From NCBI GenBank assembly GCA_023091665.1, contig JALJCQ010000004.1, forward strand, positions 1,736,001 to 1,800,000: DNA of 64,000 nucleotides. Direction: 5' to 3'. This document shows, in pieces, positions 10,006 through 19,750 of the stretch. Each line of letters opens with the position of its first letter. Position 1 is the stretch's first letter. The notes beneath the pieces were generated by a model. It was given only the letters and a program-made list of their open reading frames with translations, was not told the DNA's origin and made no database searches. The stretch is from Pythium myriotylum (Eukaryota; Oomycota; Peronosporomycetes; Pythiales; Pythiaceae). The position numbers and the translations under genes are program-made.

Positions 10006-10909
10006 CGAAAGCAGCTCCCCTTCTTCGAACTCTTCTTCGCGTAGCGGGTGCCACCACTACCTTCTCCACCGTGGAACTGCAAGACAGACAGATCCATCGG
10101 CTCCGGCTCAGACGAAGCCTCCGAGTAACGGTTGCGATAACCGTAACTGCGCGCCTGACGAGCGTTGTAGTCTTCCGTCAGCGCAATCGAGAAGGCTTCC
10201 TCGAGGGTTTCTGGATAAGTCCGGAAAAGCTGTGTCTTCGCTGGACCATCGCGGAGACTCGTCATGAACATCGCGACTTGTGTAGCCATGTCGATCGGCT
10301 TTCCGACGACGCACGATGCGAGATACCGCATCCGCTGGATGTAAGAGTGGAGGTCGGCATTACCTTGTTTCGCGCTGAGAAACTCGGCGCGCATGCGGAA
10401 TTCGCTCTGCGGCGGCTCGAAAGTCGACTGCAACTTCGACTTGAAGTCTTCGAGCGACCGAAAACATTTCCGGTCGGCAGACCTGAGGCCATAGGCCCAA
10501 GTCTTTACCTTCCAGCCAGTTGCGACATGGCATAGCGAATCCTCTGTTCTTCGTCGACGATGAGCCGGGCATCGATTGCCTCGTCCAGCTCGCAGAACCA
10601 GCGACGAAGTGGCGTCTTCTCGTCGCCACCATATTTGGATGTGTCGATCTTGAGCGGTTCGACACGCGGCGAACTCTTCTGACGCGCGAGAGTCTGCGCC
10701 TGGGCGCGCGCGTCATCGAGTTCTCGCAACATGAACTCTTGAGCAGCGAGACGTTGGGCTTCCGCGTCACCGCTGCGTAGGAGGGCCTTCACAGCAAGAG
10801 GGCCAGCGGCCTCAGCCATGCGGCCGAGGGCCTCCCATTCAAACTGGGTGAGGTGCGGGAAGTGTTCCGCACGAGTCAGCTGGCTGAGGTCGAAGCTGAG
10901 GTCGGCCAT
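9879..10909 (-). pseudogene. gag: Gag with CCHC zinc knuckle, frameshifted
   Basis: Gag starts at the ATG at 10909 (MADLSFDLSQ) and runs to YAMSQLAGR, where the frame hits a TAA at about 10505. One frame over, the homologous reading continues directly (KTWAYGL, then FKSKLQSTFEPP) and ends at 9879. This looks like a one-base loss in a short G/A-rich run. The distal half carries the nucleic-acid-binding knuckle CFRCQKAGHHAKDC (C-x2-C-x4-H-x4-C). The protein would form the capsid-like particle that packages the RNA. Since the rest of the element looks young, a sequencing error or a deliberate recoding site cannot be excluded. Confidence 0.85.
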
Positions 10910-10938
10910 CTTGATGTCTTGGTCGTGTGGACGGACCA

Positions 10939-10951
10939 CGAAGTGCTACCA
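10939..10951 (-). promoter_or_regulatory. Primer-binding site
   Basis: In element orientation TGGTAGCACTTCG lies two bases after the 5' LTR. It begins with TGG, the complement of the CCA end of a tRNA. The tRNA species was not identified. Confidence 0.6.
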
Positions 10952-10953
10952 GG

Positions 10954-11265
10954 TGTAACGGGCGCAGATCCGTTACACAGCGTCGAGACCCCTGTCCCGA
11001 CGCTCAGATTGGGCTCTTGACTTGACGGTAAATTGGACTCTGCATTGAGAGGTCCAGACATCTCTGGACCTCATTAAACCTACTCTGATGTCCCTAATAA
11101 AACCTATGTATGCGATGTCGTCCTCTGATAGGATGAAATATCAGAGAATTTCCACCAATGGAAATGCAACAAGAACACACGCGTCTCTGACCAATCAGAG
11201 ACACGGGAGGGACAACTCTCTCTTATAGAACCTACTCTCTTGTAATGGGCTGTGGGCCCATTACA
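10954..11265 (-). repeat. 5' LTR of the Gypsy element (312 bp)
   Basis: Same length and sequence as 3210-3521 except for two substitutions. It has the same terminal inverted repeat, with one end reading TGTAACGGGC instead of TGTAATGGGC. Confidence 0.95.
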
Positions 11266-11270
11266 CACCC
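11266..11270. repeat. Target-site duplication CACCC, right copy
   Basis: Exact copy of the five bases at 3205-3209, directly outside the right LTR. Confidence 0.92.
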
Positions 11271-11447
11271 CTCCAAAACCGCAGACTGGGAAGGACCCGA
11301 ACGTTCTCGAAAGTCAGGTTGTTAGCACAAACAGCTGCTTTTCTACCAATCATAGTCAAACAGCGGTCCCATCCGCCCAGTGGAACCCGAGATAACGTTA
11401 TCCTCATTTTTCGGTGTTTCATAAGTTATGTCCGACAGTGTATACTC

Positions 11448-11556
11448 TGTGTTCACAGTCAGAGAAGAAGACTAACAAAGAGTTAATGTTCACAGTGAGA
11501 ACATCTCCAGCAGTGCCTCTACTCTTCAAATAGTAGAGACTCTGGCTGTGAACACA
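11448..11556. repeat. Foldback just downstream of the channel gene
   Basis: TGTGTTCACAGTCAGAG at 11448-11464 pairs with CTCTGGCTGTGAACACA at 11540-11556 (16 of 17). Inside are two smaller hairpins, ATGTTC...GAACAT near 11485-11503 and CTCTACT...AGTAGAG near 11517-11537. Apart from this structure I see nothing else in 11271-11599. Confidence 0.6.
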
Positions 11557-11599
11557 AAGCCTGGGTTTCAACCCACAGATATTCCCGCGGAAACTTTTG

Positions 11600-13975
11600 T
11601 CATTGACTATCTCGACTCTTTTGACGAACCAGTCTCAGCGAAGCTCTTGCAGTCGAAGAAGTTGATATTGTTGGGTCACGAAGTACATCTGTCCCAACAC
11701 CTCGCAAAGTCCCGTCCCTGACGGCGCTCTGAGTTTCAGTGAGGACAGTCAGCGGCGTCAATGCCAGGAGTGTTGGCGAGGTCGCTCCCTGGACTGTCGA
11801 CATGATCTCTCGAGAACTTCTTGAGTGATGAATTGAGAGCCTCTTCTCATGGACCTTGGACAATTTTGACTGAGTCCCCCTGAGTGTATCCAACAGACGC
11901 TGAAGGTCCTCCAGGTTCGCATTCAGATTGTCTAGCTCGTTGTAGATCATCCCGTCATCTGCGGTTAAGGAGTTGATCCGTGCAAGCTTTGGCCTTGACC
12001 CTGACGAGCTTCCTGGCTCGGCTTCGGATCCATGCATGAATGGACGTGACGTTGCACCGACAGTCTCAAGCTCATCGATGCTGCTCACGTCGACTGCGTG
12101 AGCGTTGTCTAGCACCTTGACATTATACAACTTTGCTTTGAGCTTGGTGTCTTGCTGCCGCTTCTCTGATTCCGCAAAAAGTCGCTCGTAGATTTGGGGA
12201 TACAAATCGAACACCTCTTCAGCATCACGCCGTTGAAGGCTTTTCAACTCGCAAAAGGTCGCAGAGATCACTGTGCACGACCGCGTCATGTTTCTCAGAA
12301 GTCCCATCTCACCGAAGAAGCAACCCTGCTTAAGTACAGCCAACAGCGTCCCATTGTCCGGAGAGATTACTTTGACTTTGCCGCGGCTAACGATGGCCAT
12401 GGAACTTGCCGGTTCACCCTTGTGGAAGATAACATCGTTTCGCATGTACAACTGGGTTTTTAGTCGCATCACCACGCTCGCGAGACAAGCGTCAGAGCAG
12501 TCTTGAAAGAGAGGCACCGTGACGATAAGATTGCGGTGGATATGGAGCGCGATCTCTGATCTTAGAGCCGGAGAAAGATCTTCGTCCTCGTAAATAGCTT
12601 TCTCGTGGCGGTCTGAAATATTCTTGACTCTCCACAGAGTCTCGTAGTATGACTTGGTGGCTTTGCGCAGATCATTGGGGATTTGAAGCGCCTTTAAATC
12701 GCTCATGACTGTGCGGACTTTGTCTTGGTACTGCACAGCACGATTTGAGGAGCTGATTATCACAGCCGTGATGCTCGCAATGCTAATAGAGTTGAAGATG
12801 AAGCCCACGATGCATAATAACGCAACAATAAAGTAGTCATGGCGGGGGACTGGGATACTCGAAATGTTAAGCAATAGCATGACCGCGTCGTAGAGCGCCT
12901 CGCCATACGCGTAGAGATCTTCCTCATATGAATCGAGATCAAGGGCATGACCCGCCCACAGACAAGCGACCCAATGGATCAGCGACACATACACAAAGAA
13001 GCACTGCACGGTGTACGCGTACTTGAGATATTTCCTGCGGAGAGGACTCGGTCGTCAATTAAGGCTCGTTAAACGCATGTATCTCGCAAATTCACATACT
13101 GCACGAACTTGATGATCCGAGCGATTCGAAAGAGTTTCTGCGTAAGGAGACCAGTTGATCAATACTTTTCCACTCCAAAATATCCGATGAACTCACTGGC
13201 ACTTTTAGGTACTTTACTGATGCCTTGATTGCCTTTCTCTCGATCCCGGAGGAGGAAGAAGCAATGAGAATCTCAATCGGAATTGATCCAATCAAGTCGA
13301 TAAGAAACCAGCCCTGGAGATTCGGAGATTAAAACGTGGTCAGATGAACGCTGCACATGCTCGAAGGATGATTGCACTGACCTTGATATACCGGCGGGCG
13401 ACCTTGCGTGGGTCCATGATAACATCCGCGTCCACAGTGTATCCTGTTCTGTGAGTTCAATCTTAGATGGGTACGAACTCGAGAAGAGCAAACGTTGGTA
13501 CAAACCGAAAGTTGGCGACGACATCGAGCAAGTAAATAATATCTGTTGACTTGTTGAAGATTTTCCAATACAGCTTGTCGCCTTCGCCGAACGCGATCGT
13601 GTACGGCACGCGCCACATGAGCAGGATCGTGATCAGCGCCATAAACAAATCCCACACATATCGCTTCATTGAATCCGGTGCAACCATATACTTGTGCGGC
13701 TGCCTGGCCAAGGATAGTCTGATCTGGCGTTCGTGCTCGGCAACTTTGAGCGACACACGATTCGACGCTGGGACGACCTCGGTTTTCCAGCCGGCCATCA
13801 TGAGTGGCGCTCGCCCACGGCTAAGCCGTGCAGGCTCAGATCGCATCTCTGACTCTGAGAGCATCGAGTTTACGTTCCCACCAAAGAGATTAGGATCCGA
13901 GCCAATAGACACTGGACTGATTTTTGCTGTGGATCGGTCGTACTCGGCATCGTGACCCCGAGCCTTGGAACCCAT
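11600..13975 (-). CDS. Cyclic-nucleotide-binding-domain ion channel (EAG/CNG/HCN-like) with atypical pore
   Basis: Five exons fit: 13975-13506, 13448-13382, 13313-13197, 13137-13100 and 13034-11600, giving 708 aa. The spliced protein shows S1 (MKRYVWDLFMALITILL), the S2/S3 signature DVVANFRTGY, S3 (GWFLIDLIGSIPIEIL), an S4 with spaced Lys/Arg (KVPKLFRIARIIKFVQ), S5, a re-entrant segment, S6, a C-linker and a CNBD with phosphate-binding cassette GCFFGEMGLL and a following conserved Arg (TRSCTV). The segment where family members have T-V-G-Y-G reads LLLNISSIPVP, so the K+ filter is absent. The ATG at 13975 was chosen; the frame stays open upstream, so an earlier start or exon is possible. Predicted plasma-membrane channel; ligand and ion unknown. 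Confidence 0.88.
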
Positions 13976-14213
13976 CGTGTGACTTGCTCTCAAGTCGGGC
14001 GTAAGCGATAATGGGCTGATGGTACTGCCATTTGAATGCACGGTGCACGAGATGCAATTCGTTTCCCGAGGATACGAATACAGCAGCCAACCCTACAATA
14101 AATAGCCTCGCGAGGCAGGTGTTATCAAAATTAGACCTTGGGAGCAAACAACAAGCAGATAGGATCCCGTCTTGCTACCAAATGCTCGATTTTAGGCGTT
14201 GCTTACATAACCT

Positions 14214-15147
14214 CTAAAGGGCTTTGCGTTTGCTCTTGTCCTGAATACGGATGGTAACAGTGTCAACAAGGAATCCCTTGTTCACAATTTTTGGGTGCTT
14301 CTGTAGCTCTTCAAGACGCACGTACTGCATGAAAAGCGGTCCGTGGTAATGGGAAATGCCGAGGAAAATATGCCACCACGCATGGCCCTGCGGGTTGACG
14401 GGCCATCGCGATATATACTGACACAAATGGTAGTCCATGAGCCAGAGTCCGACGGCAATGAAGCCGTTCCGCAGAAATAGGCGACCAATCTCTCTTGCAC
14501 GAGGGTCTTTGACATTGGAGTAGTGGAAACAAAGGCGGATGCAGCAGAGAATCATGAGCGCGCCCCAAAAGAGCTGGAAGAAAACCACGAAGCGATAAAT
14601 CGAGTGCGCGATCGCAAAACCAATCCCAACGGCCGTCATAAATGATACCACGATGGTGTTTGACAAGCCCGTCGCGCGAATTTCCTTATCGTACACGATG
14701 TAAATCCTGCTCCACAAATTGAATTTGTTAAAGCTTGCTCCGTTTCTGCGTAGACCAAACTGCTGTCGTACCACACGAGCGCGGACCACACCATCGGTGT
14801 TTCATCACACTGCTGCGAGCTGTCACGCGAGTTTGTTTTAGTTTTAACCCTCTTGCCTTCTCTTCCCCAGTCAAGACCCCACACACTCACACGAGCTGAA
14901 GCGTGCCGTGGAACATGGCCGAGCCCAGACCCAGCAACATGACCGCAACAAACTGCATGTGGAAGCGCCACTCAAAGCCTTCCTGCATGGACCGCGCGAG
15001 GCCATAGAGGGCGAGCACCACGAAGGAAAAGTTGGTGATCGTGTTCCAGAACTCGGCGATGTAGAAGCTGTGCTGGTAGTTGGGCTCACACCAGTCGATC
15101 GTGGCCGACGGGTCACCCCAGAAGCCCGTGCGCAGGGAGCTGTTCAT
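14214..15147 (-). CDS. Alkaline ceramidase paralog A
   Basis: Exons 15147-14891, 14819-14772 and 14706-14214 give 265 aa. Alkaline ceramidases (CREST superfamily, seven membrane segments, ER/Golgi) hydrolyse ceramide to sphingoid base and fatty acid. The N-terminal calcium-site motif is complete (DWCEPNYQHSFYIAEFWNT: Asp, Trp, Glu, Asn, Glu). The zinc/catalytic set is also present: Ser and His in SAMFHGTL, Asp in CDETP, and two His in HAWWH. Donors are GTGAGT and GTACGA, and acceptors end in CAG. The C-terminus is lysine-rich (DKSKRKAL). This is the copy nearest the channel gene, and a GA microsatellite lies just before its start. Confidence 0.92.
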
Positions 15148-15201
15148 CGGTCCAAATATAATCGTGTGTGTGCGCGTGAGGAGGCGAATTCGAGTCTGAA
15201 G

Positions 15202-15246
<45 letters not shown>

Positions 15247-15689
15247 TGTTTTTGGGTGAGCCAAAGATGATTCGGCCATCTGTTTGACGTGTCTGCGTCT
15301 GACTTTGAAGTTGCACTGTACTGCGTTCACCCGTTTCTATGGTCTCTCTATCGTCGACGGGAAACTTTCCTTCCACGGACGAAGGTCTCCGCGGATATCA
15401 GGGGAACGGGTGGCCAGCGCGAGGTCCCACTGCTTGCTCGAGTCACCTGCGTCCCCCTCACATCATCACAATGTCCTTCCAGTTCCGACCGATTTCGTAT
15501 GTACGATCGAAGCTTCTTGTAGGTCCACACCGCGGCTTTCCCAGTGGATTGACTATCTCGCCCACCACTAAGGCACCACGCCAGGACAATGCAACTCGCC
15601 GTTTACTGCACTGAAACAAACCCATACAAGGCAGCTAGAGGACTAATCGGTCTCCACGATCCGCTGAGCAGCTCATCGTGACGAGTAAG
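15148..15689. other. Intergenic, (AG)n microsatellite
   Basis: Contains an (AG)n run at about 15207-15241, 60 bp upstream of paralog A. No credible coding exon seen; the open frames here are Ser/Leu repeats read through the microsatellite. Confidence 0.7.
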
Positions 15690-16639
15690 CTAGAGAACCT
15701 TGCGCTTGGTCTTGTCCTCGTGGATCTGAATCGTGACCGTGTCAACGACGAAACCCTTGTTCACGATCTTTGGGCTCTTCTGCAGTTCGTCGAGTCGTAC
15801 GTACTGCATAAAAAGCGGGCCGTGATAGTTGGCGATGCCCAGGAAGATATGCCACCAGGCGTGGCCTTGCGGGTTGATCGGCCACTGCGAGACGTACTGG
15901 CAGAAGTGATAATCGACGAGCCAGAGCCCAAACGCCACCAGACTGTTTTGCACGTACAGACGCGCGATCTCTCTCGCGCGCGGATCCTTGACCTTCGCGT
16001 AGTGGAACGCGAGACGGAAGGCGCACGTAACCATGAGCGAGCCGAAGAAGACTTGGAAGAGCGTCACCGTGCGATAGATGGCGTGGACCACAGCGAACGC
16101 CATGCCCAGGACCACAAGCGTAGGGACCACGACGGCGTCGGAGAGCCCCGCGGCGCGGATCTCCTGGTTGTACACGATGTAGATCCTGACGTGAGGATTC
16201 AGAAAACGAAAATGGGTCAGTCTCTTGTTTCGTCTCCCCATGTAGGGACCGTAATCGCACCAGACGAGCATGGTCCAAATCATCGGCGTCTCGTCGCACT
16301 GCTGCGAGCTACGAAAAGAGTGATTTCGTGAGAAACCTACAGCCTGTGGTGCGTTGTCACTCACAAGAGTTGGAGCGTGCCGTGGAACATGGCTGAGCCC
16401 AGACCCAGCAACATGACCGCAACAAACTGCATGTGGAAGCGCCACTCAAAGCCTTCCTTGATCGACCGCGCGAGGCCGTAGAGCGCGAGCACCACGAAGG
16501 ACAAGTTGGTGATCGTGTTCCAGAACTCGGCGATGTAGAAGCTGTGCTGGTAGTTGGGCTCACACCAGTCGATCGTGGCCGTGGGCTCGCCCCAATAGCC
16601 CACGCGGTCGTTGACACCCCGGAACGTCGTCGGTTCCAT
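15690..16639 (-). CDS. Alkaline ceramidase paralog B
   Basis: Exons 16639-16365, 16308-16261 and 16185-15690 give 272 aa. The start MEPTTF was taken because it aligns with the short N-termini of the other copies; in-frame ATGs exist 51 bp upstream and beyond. All metal-site and catalytic residues are kept (DWCEPNY, AEFWNT, SAMFHGTL, CDETP, HAWWHIFLG). It is closest to paralog A, sharing a near-identical stretch in exon 1 (IAEFWNTIT through HMQFVAVMLLGLGSAMFHG), which suggests a recent duplication. The second intron uses the weak donor GTGCGA. Confidence 0.92.
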
Positions 16640-17097
16640 TTTTCGTGGGGACGACTTGAGGTCGAGATGGGAGGTTCCACAATGTTCCATCTTCTTCGAT
16701 CTCGTCAATTGGGATTTTCCACACAAATCCTTGTTGGCTTTTCTTTGTCACGCATACCGATAGCAATCATGATTGCTAGCTTCATGTTGAAGTTAATACA
16801 ATCGCTTTCGGAGACCTTGAGCTGCCTATTCTGGTTGGAGCCCGAGAGCGGATCGCTCCCCCGTGTGACTGCTTAGGTGGTATTCGGCGAGTTTACCAGC
16901 ACAACGAGCCGGGGTCCTTTTCGCACTTCAGCTCTTGGTAATATCCGTGGCCTGGTCGTTTGCGACACCAGCAGGTCTGAGAAACCACGTCTCTCCAAAA
17001 AGATTTTTTTTTGTTATTGACGATGAAGAATACCTTAGATGCTTGCGGAAAAGAATGAATCCTCCCCCTCGTGCCACGGAAACTCGAGGGGGAGAGT
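16640..17097. other. Intergenic between ceramidases B and C
   Basis: 458 bp holding the 5' region of B and the 3' region of C. No gene or repeat recognised. Confidence 0.6.
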
Positions 17098-18074
17098 CTA
17101 GAGCGCCTTGGGCTTGGTCTTGCCGTCGTCTACGCGAATCGTGACCGTATCGACGCCAAAGCCCGAGTCCAAGATCCGCGGGTTCTTTTGCAACTGCTCG
17201 AGTCGCACAAACTGCATGAATACTGGCCCGTGGTAGCTCGAGATGCCCATGAAAATGTGCCACCAGGCGTGGCCCTGTGGGTTCACGGGCCATTGCGACA
17301 CGTACTGGCAGAGATGGTAGTCCACGAGCCAGAGTGCAAAGCCGATGAGGCTGTTACGCACATACGAGCGCGCGACCTCCCTCGCGCGAGGATCTCTCAC
17401 TTGCGTGTAGTGGACGCAGAGCCGGATGCAACAGAGGATCGCGAGCGTGCCGAAGAAGAGCTGGAAGAGCGTCGTGAAGCGGTAGATGGCGTGGACCACC
17501 GCAAAGCCCACGCCCACGACTGTCAGGAACGGGATCACCACGGCGTCCGAGAGCCCTGCCGACTCGATCTCCTTGTTGTAGACGATGTAAATCCTGTAAG
17601 TTCCCCCCCCCCCCCCCCCCAAAAAAAAAATCCCGATTCCGTTAGAACGATTCGGGACCTTCCACAATAAAATTATTGGTGGGTCTTACCAGACGAGCAT
17701 GGCCCAGACCATGGGCGTCTCATCGCACTGCTGGTGGCTGCCGAGAACCCATTATTGGCATTATTGTGAGTCCCCAGATCCAATTTTCTCGGCTCGAGAG
17801 CAAGTTGTACGCACACGAGTTGGAGCGTGCCGTGGAACATGGCCGAGCCGAGCCCCGTGACCATGACGGCGACAAACTGCGCGTGGAAGCGCCACTCGAA
17901 GCCTTCGCTGACCGACCGCGCGAGCCCGTAGAGCCCCAGCAGCACGAAGAGCAGGTTGCTGATCGTGTTCCAGAACTCGGCGACGAAGAAGCTGTGCTGG
18001 TAGTTGGGCTCGCACCAGTCGATCGTGGCCGTGGGCTCGCCCCAGAAGCCCTCGCGCAGCGTTGGCGTCGCCAT
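17098..18074 (-). CDS. Alkaline ceramidase paralog C
   Basis: Exons 18074-17815, 17737-17690 and 17593-17098 give 267 aa. The start codon at 18074 (MATPTLREGFWGEP) puts the protein in register with its neighbours. The catalytic pattern is intact (DWCEPNY, SAMFHGTL, CDETP, HAWWHIFMG). The second intron contains a C17-A9/10 homopolymer junction (about 17605-17630 on plus), which on the coding strand gives a long T run before G. Its length could be an assembly artefact or could affect splicing. Membrane segments are evenly spaced, as in the family. Confidence 0.92.
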
Positions 18075-18845
18075 TGTCGGCGTGGGCGGGAGAACCGTTC
18101 CTCGCGTTGGGAATCGGTTCCACGAACTTGAAGATCGCGGCGACTGACGTGGGGCCGTTGGCGAGTGGTGGAAGAGAAGAAAAAAAAAAAAACAGAGAAA
18201 GGGATCGCGCAACGTAATCCCCTTTTACAAAACGACGACTAGCGCAACATTAGCGCCATTCCTCTGATTACGCCGAGTCTACCACATGTCGCAGGGCGCG
18301 ATCTTCGCCAGCGATCGGTTTGGCGAGGGAAAAGCTAATTAGCCTCCTCCCAGTGCAGAAAGGGCGTCCAACCTCGAATGTACTACATTAACAGTATGCG
18401 TCATCAAAGTTGCCTTCTGCAGATCTCGTGAGGCGGCAGCGTGGAGACGGACGAAGCAAAGTGCCTTCGGTTCCCGAGAGGGACCGTCGTGACTCACGCG
18501 CGTGCGTGGCGACCGAATGCCCGGCGTATCAGACGATCTCGTCCACCCAAGTCGACGCCGATCACTTGGATCGGCCTGAGCCAGAGACCAGCGAAAGGCT
18601 CGAGGAAGACCTCGCGCGTTCAAAAACTTCCCCCACGCTGCTGCTGACGCTGAGAAGTGGTTGGCAGCCGGCACACCACTCAGTGGGTGCCGCTCGCAGC
18701 CATCTCCACCGATGTGTGTGTGTGTGTGTGAGTGGCCCATCTTCGCAAAGCATCGAGGACCAGGTTTCATCGACAGCGTTGACGTCTCAGTAATGGATGC
18801 CTTTGGAGGCGAAAACGGGAGTAAGCATTTTAAATCTTAGGAGAA
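18075..18845. other. Intergenic between ceramidases C and D
   Basis: 771 bp. It has a short A run near 18181 and a (TG)n run near 18715-18730. No coding region supported. Confidence 0.6.
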
Positions 18846-19750
18846 CTACAGGGTCTTGGCTTTTGTTGATGGCTGCTCGCCGTCGTCGATGATGATCGTG
18901 TCGAGCCCGAAGATCGTGCCGACGACTTTGGGGTTCTTTTCAAGCTGCTCGTACCGGACGTACTGCATGAACAGAGGGCCGTAGTAGCTGGCGACGCCCA
19001 TGAAGAGGTGCCACCACGCGTGGCCCTGCGGGTTCACGGGCAGGCGTTCGATGTGGTGGCACATGTTGAGGTCCGTAAGCCAGAGCGTGAAGCCGATGAG
19101 GCTGTTGCGCACGTAGGATCTTGCGACGGCGCGCGCGCGCGGGTCCTTGGTCTGGCTGTAGTGCATGCAGAGGCGCACCGAGTTGAGCGTCGCGAGCGTG
19201 CCGAAGATGACTTGGAACATGATGTTGGATTGGAAGTAGGCGTGTGCGACAGCGAAAGCAACGCCCAGCGCCGTCAGCGTGGAGACCACCAACTTGTCCG
19301 AGAGTCCGGCGTCGCGAATCTCCTTGTCGTAGACGATGTAGATCCCGATCAACATGGTCCAGACCATGGGCGTCTCATCGCACTGCTGATGGCTACAGAA
19401 CGCGAAAGGTCAGCATGAGATCACAGCGCTGAGCCACGAATAACACGCAGCGGTCGACTGACTTACACGAGCTGAAGCGTGCCGTGGAACATGGCAGAAC
19501 CGAGACCTGTGATGATGACGCCGAGGAACTGCATGTGGAAGCGCCACTCGAAGCCCTGCTTGAGCGTCTGGGAGAGGCCGTAGAGCCCCAGCAGCACGAA
19601 GAGCAGGTTGCTGATGGTGTTCCAGAACTCGGCAATGTAGAAGCTGTACTCGTAGTTGGTCTCGCACCAATCGATCATCGCTGTCGGCTTGCCCCAGTAG
19701 CCGTAGACCACGGGACTCGTGGCGTTGCGCATGACTCGCGTGGCGTTCAT
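18846..19750 (-). CDS. Alkaline ceramidase paralog D, second intron lost
   Basis: Two exons, 19750-19467 and 19392-18846, give 276 aa. At the place where A, B and C have intron 2 this gene reads straight through (MVWTMLIGIYIVYDKE), so the intron is cleanly absent and the usual Trp at the junction is replaced by Ile-Gly. Active-site motifs are kept (DWCETNYEYSFYIAEFWNT, SAMFHGTL, CDETP, HAWWHLFMG). The C-terminal tail differs from its neighbours (TIIIDDGEQPSTKAKTL). The frame stays open upstream of the chosen ATG to about 20467, but that part is unrelated low-complexity sequence and is read here as 5' UTR. Confidence 0.9.

Larger units (their letters stand above)
3210..11265 (-). mobile_element. 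Complete Ty3/Gypsy chromovirus-type LTR retrotransposon
   Basis: The element has two 312-bp LTRs, a 5-bp TSD (CACCC), a primer-binding-like site, gag with a CCHC knuckle, a single pol frame (protease, RT, RNase H, integrase, chromodomain) and a purine-rich tract before the 3' LTR. It is transcribed right to left. The LTRs differ at only two positions that I can see (near their first bases, T/C, and at about 3371 versus 11115, G/A), so the insertion is recent. Gag is broken by a small indel near 10504, so this copy may depend on others. Between pol and the 3' LTR lies about 0.95 kb with an antisense ORF. Confidence 0.95.

Noticed and set aside
9167..10267. 366-codon plus-strand ORF opposite gag and pol
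   Set aside because: It overlaps the protease and gag knuckle antisense, has no family motif and no low-complexity or coiled-coil structure of its own; taken as a shadow of the GC-rich coding strand.
15207..15241. Ser/Leu-repeat N-terminus on ceramidase A
   Set aside because: It arises from reading through the (AG)n microsatellite; the family start is at 15147.
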